From the NCBI RefSeq assembly GCF_023278565.1, contig NC_064679.1, positions 682,001 to 746,000 on the forward strand: DNA of 64,000 bases. The letters run 5' to 3'. The notes under the pieces were generated by a model. The model did no database searches, had not been told where the DNA came from, and worked only from the letters and a program-made list of their open reading frames with translations. A program made the position numbers and the translations under genes. The stretch's first letter is position 1. The number at the start of each line of letters is the position of its first letter. The DNA is from Colletotrichum lupini. Lineage: Eukaryota > Ascomycota > Sordariomycetes > Glomerellales > Glomerellaceae. Below are positions 57,246 through 64,000 of this stretch, piece by piece.

Positions 57246-58112
57246 TCTTTTATGAGAATCCCAACTGTCTGGCTACTTACTAACAGTGTTGAATGGTAGT
57301 TACTTGCAAGACTTCATGGAAGGCGAGGGCGCCTCTCCTGAAGAGACAATGTCACCAATTTGTCTGATTTGATCACGTATTATAAGTGATTCCTAAGTCC
57401 CCTCATTGTCCATGGTGGAGGGCTAGGTTTTGAACAAACCATAAGGTTCGGTTCACTAGCGGAACCCTCCAAAGCACACGTGGTTTACAGGAATGAAGAG
57501 AACGCAGCTGTTTCGGTGGCTACAGGAGGTCCAATGTGAGGTAGATAAGGGAGACCCCAATCTAAACAAAACAACAAAGACGATGATAGCGAAGAAAAGC
57601 GCGCTTCGAAGAATTAGCGAGGTGTCCTAGTCCGCTACTGGCATACCACAAATTATCAGATGGCCCCTTGCCTCTTCCGAAGAAGGCAATTCAATCGTCG
57701 GTGCAATGCCAAGCACCGAGGCCCCTTGTGATTGCGGCCCGGAGCTTAACCCCGCAAGAATGGATTCGACTACACTACGAATAGTCTAGTCTCAACAATG
57801 AATAGGTGGATGCAACAGGCCACGACTGTCCTAGGTAGGCCAGGGGCTGGGAACATAAAGTGTTGCTGGGGCATTCCACTCCCCACAAATAGTCGAGAGC
57901 CGTTCATGCGCCGGCAAGCTTCTCGCCTTGACTCCAGTCTTTTCCAGATCTGACCTTTCTCTTCATAGACGTTCCCAACCACGCCAGATATTCTTTCCAT
58001 TAAATCCAGTCTCTCCATTTATCTCTACTCAAGCAGCAGTATCTCTGGGGAATTGTCATTGTTGGCTTACACATAGCCCCCGAAACACCGATAAGAAAGA
58101 GATCGTGTCGTC
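57246..58112. other. Intergenic region
   Basis: No gene seen; the right end is the C/T-rich leader of the next gene. Confidence 0.4.
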
Positions 58113-59021
58113 ATGACGTTAAGCGAAATCACCCCTGTCCCTGCACCATGGAAGCTCAAGGGCGACGTCTACTTCTTCAGCTTCTGGGTGCCCAGAAAGC
58201 AGGCAGAGCATCCTCCAACGATCACATACTCTCCACTCGAAGCGAACTCTTCATTTATTTGCCCAGATGGTAGCCGTCCCCTTGGAGGGATCAGCATGAT
58301 CCAGATCATTCGTTACACTGAAAGTCCAGTCGGTCCCTATGATGAACTGATCTTGAGTCCGGGATTTCACGAGTATACGATTGAGGAGAACGGCAAACGC
58401 ATCAAAAAGAAGAATGCAAGAATCACCAGGATCTACGTTTCGCAGAAGTACACATGCTGGAATGGGCGAAAGAGTGAGTTTCCTTTGTCATTCACCACAA
58501 CGCTACGCTAGTTGCTCACAAAGGAGGAAGATTGGAACATTCCTAAACATCTAGCAACCTTCGACTGGAAAACAAACTCCGACGGTAGCACTTCTGTGAG
58601 AGTCTTCCCTCACGACACATCCGGTGACATCGAAGAAACCGCGGCAAGCACCACACCTCTCTTCCAAGCCACGTTCAAGCCTATCCCCTATGTGCCGTCG
58701 TTCCCCCTCTCTCTTGACATTTTGAAGTACGTTGGTGTGGATGCAACTCTTGTTCAGCCCCCATTGCCCCAGGGAAGTGGAAGTCAGGGGGAATTACCAG
58801 GGACCGATCGCTGGTGCAGCATTGCGCCAGGTCAAAGCTCAAAGAAGACGAGTCTAGGTTGGTTCGATATCCGACAAGCTGATGAAAAGGGTCGCATTAT
58901 CGGGGAACACGAGAACTTCTGGCCTATGCTTGGAAGATGGCAAATTGGCATGAAGATGGAGGATTCAGTTGTTTCCTTTCCCGAACCTAAATATTGGGAC
59001 GCACCCAAATCGGTCCTGTAA
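58113..59021 (+). CDS. Acetoacetate decarboxylase-like domain protein, two exons
   Basis: Exons 58113-58473 and 58531-59021 join across a 57-bp intron, giving 283 residues. The acceptor at 58530 was chosen because it joins GRKNWNIPKHLATFDW in phase. The fold-family pattern is visible: APWKLKGDVYFFSFWVP at the start, SPLEANSSF, GGISMIQIIRYTESPVGPYDELI, then ITRIYVSQKYTCWNG, IPKHLATFDW and a C-terminal DILKYVGVDATLVQPPLPQG. I see no clear equivalent of the Schiff-base lysine in the bacterial decarboxylase, so enzyme activity is uncertain. Many fungal members have no known function. No signal peptide is seen. Confidence 0.6.
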
Positions 59022-59630
59022 CTAAGTATCGAGCCATTGAGACCAAAGGACCGGACTATTGTGCCAGCGCCTGTGTCGTAGTAGTAGACCTCAAGGTGAA
59101 GTGCCATGGGTATTGTACATGTATACATTATGTAGGACGCCAAGTAAGTTAGCAAGGAGACCAATTCGGGATCTTTCGCGCTTGACGAAGCCTGTCGACC
59201 CAGTCTAGATTGTTCCACCCATACCTCTGCAAACCCACCAAGGGATGACAGCTCATCGACAGGGGAAAAGACGTCTGGCGGTTGTCTCACTGATTACGCG
59301 GGGCTTTCCAGCCAAATCGAGTTATCGTCTCTGCCGCCCTAACTCAAGCTCGCCTCAGTGTGAGTCCCCCACTGCCTTAAGTATATATCCTGACAGGTAG
59401 GTGACAACATAAGGTAGGATGCTGGCCAACAAAAGATTGTGTAATGCTCAAGTACCTGCTTATTATTCTTTTGTATTAGTTTTTTATTCTTATTTTTGTT
59501 ATCTTTATCATTTCTATTACAAGTCTTATTTCTTTGCCCCTTCTCATTTCTACTGCTTTTATCTTATGTATATTCCTTCGTGAATGCTATTTAAAGAAGA
59601 ATAGGAATAAGAATGATAATAGGAGAGCTA
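59022..59630. other. Transition from gene region to the RIP block
   Basis: Normal composition up to about 59450, then a T-rich low-complexity stretch (59460-59570) leading into the AT-rich block. No gene seen. Confidence 0.45.
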
Positions 59631-59702
59631 GGTAGAGCACTTATAGACTAGCAATCGAATATTATTATTAGTATCCCTATTATAGGGTAGTTAGTTCGAA
59701 CC
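59621..59702 (+). ncRNA. tRNA-like sequence (tRNA relic or SINE) at the edge of the RIP block
   Basis: GAGAGCTAGGTAGAGCAC (59623-59640) resembles a tRNA D-arm/A box and AGTTCGAACC (59693-59702) fits the B box, with about 55 bp between. RIP-type mutation could explain why stems do not pair well. Too weak to call a tRNA. Confidence 0.25.
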
Positions 59703-62700
59703 GTAGTTAATAAAGAGATTAATTAAACTATATAAATATTTACGTAAGTATAAAAAGGAGGTTCTAACCGTAAGTTAAGCTAGCTACGATAATCGTAAAT
59801 AGGGCCCTTAATTAGCCCTTATATAATTAGCCGTATGCCGTAGTTAAATTAGATTTTTAATTTAATATTAACTTTTTCTTTTTTTTATTAATTTAACTAT
59901 TATAGTTAAAGGTATAATTCGACCTCGGGCCCGTTTACTAAGTCGTCTCCTTTTCTCCCTTTTTTTTACTCTTTTTATATAACCTATCCCTCTATTTATA
60001 TAATAACTTTTCCGCTACTTATAAATTACTCTAATCCCTTATTTAATACTACTTTTATAAAAGCGTTTACGAAGTTATTTTTATTATTAATCTAACGGAT
60101 TTTAAGTATTTCGCACCTTTTATACGATTACTTAAGGGCTATAATATTAATTATAAGCCTTTTTTTTTATTTTATTCTTAATTTAACGAGGTATTCGTAT
60201 AGCGAGTAGGAATCGGTATAAATAACTATTAAAATAAGTAAAAAGCTAATTCGATCGGTAATTTTCCTTAGCGTTATTAAAATTGCGTAAGAGAGGTTAA
60301 TACTGTTAACTATATTATAAACCTCTAACGCTAATATACTTCTTATTACCTACTTACTTTTAATTAATAAATAGTAAATTATATTACTATATATAGTAAA
60401 TTCGCTCTCGTTTATATTCTTATTAACTAAGATAATAATATACCCTAATTACGAAATAAAGTCGTTATTATTTGTAAATAATTTATTAACGAAGACGTAG
60501 AGCTTATTAGTTATAAGGTTAATTAGGTAATAAACGAGACCTCGATTAAGATTTATTTATTACTACTTAAGCTACTTATTAAGTACCTCGACGTTTCGTT
60601 TAGTTAAATTTATAGTTTATACTACTTTAGCGTAATTAAAAGTTACCTCGGGTTAATAAATATTTATAATATATACCCCTCGCGCGAGCTTAGCTTTATA
60701 CTACTTTTTAATATTAGTTACGTTTAGATTAATAAGGTTAATCTTCTTACCTTACCCCTTTTATTAAAAAATAATAGTTTCCTTTTTAATTATAAAAATC
60801 CTATTATTAAATACTAAGGGGGTATTTATTATAAGGACCTCTTTTAGCTTCGTTACGAAGCCCGCTTTTTAAAGCTCTTTATCCTCCTTTTTTATAAAGT
60901 TAATATTATATAGGCCTAATATATCGTTAGTCTATATTCTAATAATCCTAAATTAATTACTTTTATACTCCGTAATTAGTAGGCACGGGTCGTACGTAGA
61001 GGTAACTATTAATAGTTAATTAATATAAAAATCGTAATAAGTAGCCTACTAATAAGTACCCGATTTTACGAGCTTATATAATAGCTTAAGTACTTTAATA
61101 ATCGTACTTTCTAAGTACTTACTAACTATTTCCTTTAGTAAATAGGCCAGGATTTTCTTTATAAACCTTATAGCCGATTAGGTATAAGCCTAGGTAATAT
61201 CGTAGCTCTAAATCTCGTATCCCTTTTTTCGTAGCAATACTATTAATATTATTATTAATCGTTAGTTATAGCGCTATATAATAGGTAATTATATAAGTAG
61301 CGTCGCTTTTTTAACGTTACCGTACCCTTAAATTACGTATTTAAACTTCTCGTACGGCTAGGGTATTCCTTTCCCTTTAATCTTATAAACTATTTATAAT
61401 TTAAATACATAGAGGTTTATATATTTTTCTAAGTTATATGAGATAAATCAATAGACCCCTCGATTATAAAGAGTATTTATTTTAATAAGATCTAATCCCT
61501 TATACGGCTTTTTAATAATCATAATTATACTTTTTTTACGTAGTTTAACCGCTAGCTTAAAATCGGCTTTCTCTTTTATTATATAAAAAGTATTAATTAC
61601 CTCGTTACTAATAATAAATTACTGCGTTAGGGCTTATTGTTATAGTTTTTTATAACGTCTCGCTAGTAATATTAGTACCCTTTTAGTAATTTCCTTTTCT
61701 TTATTATCTATTAGTACTACTATGACGATTTTGTTAAAGATAATTTCTTATACCTCTATCGCGGGTTATATAGTTTCCCCTAGCTCTTCTTCTTTTTATA
61801 AGTTAGAAATTACCTTATTAGGATCTATATAATACGGTCTAATTACTATAATTAATACTTTAAGTAACTAGTTATAATCTCTCGTAACTATATAAAAGCG
61901 CTCGTTAATAGAAATTAACTTATATAACCTAGCCTATTATTAAGTAATTTCGTACTATACTTATATATCCGAATTTAGTAGTATATCTAAATTATCCCCT
62001 ATATCGGGCCTATTACGTATAGTAATTACCTCGTTAACTTACCTTCTTATACTTACCTTACGTAGTACCCGTATTATTTTTTTAACTACTTAGGCTCGTT
62101 AACTTATACTTAGTAATAGTAATAAGGCTAAGGTCGTTCTTAAATATACTCTAAATACTAATAATATTAGTATAAGTCCGTTAGGCCCCATAGTATTATT
62201 ATAGTATTTAAGTACTATCTAAAGGCATTCGTCGTTAGCAAAATCCGGATTTTCCTCTTTAATAATTCTAAACGCCCTTTTTAATTACTAATATACCCTC
62301 TCTACTTTTTTAATATTATAATACGCTTTAACGAGTACGACTTTTAGCTATATACTATAAGCCGTCGCATTATCCCTAAATTCTATTAACTTAAAACTAA
62401 TACTAGCGTCGGTTTTAATACCGTTTAGTAATCCCTAATATATATCGATCTAGCTTTTTCGTAAAGCTATTTACACTATCTTTACTTATAAATCCTAAAG
62501 GAATTACCCTACTTAGAAAGATATAGCTACGTCGATTATATATAGTACTAGCTAACTATTTAAATAGAAAATATTAATAACGATTTCTTAGTTAAAGTTA
62601 AGCTTATTACGTAATTTAAACTTAAATTTACGTAGGCTCTGCGCATTTATTTAATATTAATAATATACTTTCGTTAACTACTCTAGCGCCCCTATTTTAA

Positions 62701-64000
62701 TATTATTATTACTTAATTACTTTAGGAAGTTATATAGCCTTATAACTAAAGGGTACCCGAATCTTTAATATAATTTTCTAAGCTCACTTTTTATTAAGTA
62801 ATTAATTAACTTCGTATTATTAATAAGCTTTATAAATATATACCCCTATTATCGTTTAACTATTTCGAAGTACTTATTACTAGAGATTCTATTCTTCGTA
62901 TTATTAAATATAATACCTAGTCGATCTATATTTTTTAAATATAAGAGAAATAGGGTATTAACGAGTAAAATATAAAAAGTTATCGTTCTGAAATACGTCT
63001 CTATTTTTACTATACTTAGGGCGACGATTTCCTTACCTAGGCTAAAACTAATCTTTATAATACTTACTATTAACGTATTAAGTATTACTAGCGCGATCTT
63101 TTATAACGCTTAGAATTACCCTTTTTTTTTAGTTAACTATTATAATACCCTAGTATTTAAAGTAATCTTATAAAAATTATTTAGGCCGTACTTTTTATTT
63201 ATATAGAATACCTATACGAGCTTAGTATTCGAGGGATCTAAATAGTATAAAAAGGACCCCTCTAGCTACCCCTAGATTTACTTAGTACTATATTCCTTTT
63301 TTTTAAATATTTAAAAAAATAGCGTCTTCTCCTTAATTATTAAAAAAATAAGCTTCGGCCTTATTAAATTCGCCCTTTTAGCCGCTTTTATATCCGTTAT
63401 CTAAGGGACCTTCCCTTACTATCCGTAAATAAAAACCTACTTATTAAAAGCTTTTACTACCTTCTATTTATTTAGCCTCGTATATCCTCTAGAGGCTAAC
63501 GGGGTAAAAAAAGAGTAGTTAATATCGTCGATTTCGTTATAATCTAATTTATTAATATAGGGGGTAAGATCTTCTTTATTTTCTAAATCTCTTATAGGAA
63601 GTATATACTTTAGGCCGCTATTTTAACTACTATTACTAAGTTCCGTACCCCCGGATCTACCCTTATATATAACGAGGAATTAGTTAAACTAACGAGGGCT
63701 AGTTTTACTATTTATTACCCTTAACTTTTTATACTGTTTATATAATTTAGTACGCTCTTCTTTAGAGTAGTTACTTAACTAATATTTATCCTTTTTATAA
63801 ATATAATATTACCTCTTTTATTACCCTATTTGTAAGTTAAATCTCTACCTATTTAACGAATCTGGGCCTCCTTATTAATAATTACTATATTTAGCCTCTT
63901 TTCTTTTCCTATTATATATTTAATTAACTTAATATTATTAGTAAGGGCCGTCGTATACTTAGAAATAAGTTTAGCGTGGTACTTTTATTTTAATATTAAA
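59640..64000. mobile_element. RIP-degraded AT-rich repeat block (transposon remains)
   Basis: About 4.4 kb to the right edge in which CpA and TpG are almost missing, TpA is dominant and CpG remains frequent. Neither strand has a frame of 60 codons. This is what repeat-induced point mutation leaves of multicopy transposons. The original element or elements cannot be identified by eye. The block likely extends past the window. Confidence 0.8.

Overview
The window looks like nuclear DNA from a filamentous ascomycete (Pezizomycotina, most likely a Sordariomycete; I cannot name the genus from sequence alone). The evidence is short 45-120 bp GT...AG introns in most genes, typical fungal families (Zn2Cys6 regulator, HET-domain protein, two P450s, NAD-isocitrate dehydrogenase, Bud23, a complex I subunit, an Svp26/Tex261-type protein), and two blocks in which CpA/TpG are nearly absent and TpA dominates while CpG survives. 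That is the signature of repeat-induced point mutation (RIP).

Layout. 1-3366: a secreted carboxylesterase gene (minus strand, running off the left edge) split just after its catalytic-serine motif by a RIP-degraded 1853-bp Tc1/mariner (Fot1/pogo-like) element at 705-2557; removing the element and one TA restores the reading frame. 4375-10003: aldo/keto reductase, a perfect 27-bp inverted repeat (MITE candidate), a small secreted cysteine-rich protein made of two near-identical repeats, and a frameshifted AMN1-like relic. 10004-16839 is gene-poor apart from an Erg6/SMT-like methyltransferase (13043-14275). 16840-20871: a secreted cysteine-rich protein of unknown family and the mitochondrial IDH subunit. 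20872-25458 is a 4.6-kb gene desert. 25459-34044: P450 with an unusual heme-binding loop, acid-ceramidase-like protein with an in-frame TAG or alternative intron, GNAT acetyltransferase, NADP-dependent medium-chain reductase. 34619-45762 is a housekeeping block: dynamin-like GTPase, short-chain dehydrogenase, small conserved-looking protein, Svp26-like ER/Golgi membrane protein, Bud23 rRNA methyltransferase, complex I 20-kDa (PSST) subunit. 46575-59021 is accessory-like: a Zn2Cys6 regulator with a P450 immediately downstream, a secreted subtilase, a HET-domain protein and an acetoacetate-decarboxylase-like protein. From about 59640 to the right edge the DNA is RIP-degraded, AT-rich and without usable reading frames.

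How the genes relate. Most genes are independent monocistronic units. Plausible functional links are the regulator-P450 pair (46575-50295), the Svp26/Bud23 divergent pair sharing a 582-bp promoter with two copies of a 10-bp palindrome, and the placement of accessory genes (secreted proteins, HET, P450s, subtilase) towards the two RIP blocks, with housekeeping genes in the middle. Three introns (in the dynamin, PSST and Zn2Cys6 genes) are multiples of three without stop codons, so their retention would keep the frame. I saw no convincing complete tRNA, rRNA or CRISPR array. I found no clear undescribed multi-gene system; the strongest leads are the twin-repeat secreted protein next to a MITE-like inverted repeat, the precise TA insertion in the esterase, and the altered P450 and ceramidase-like genes.
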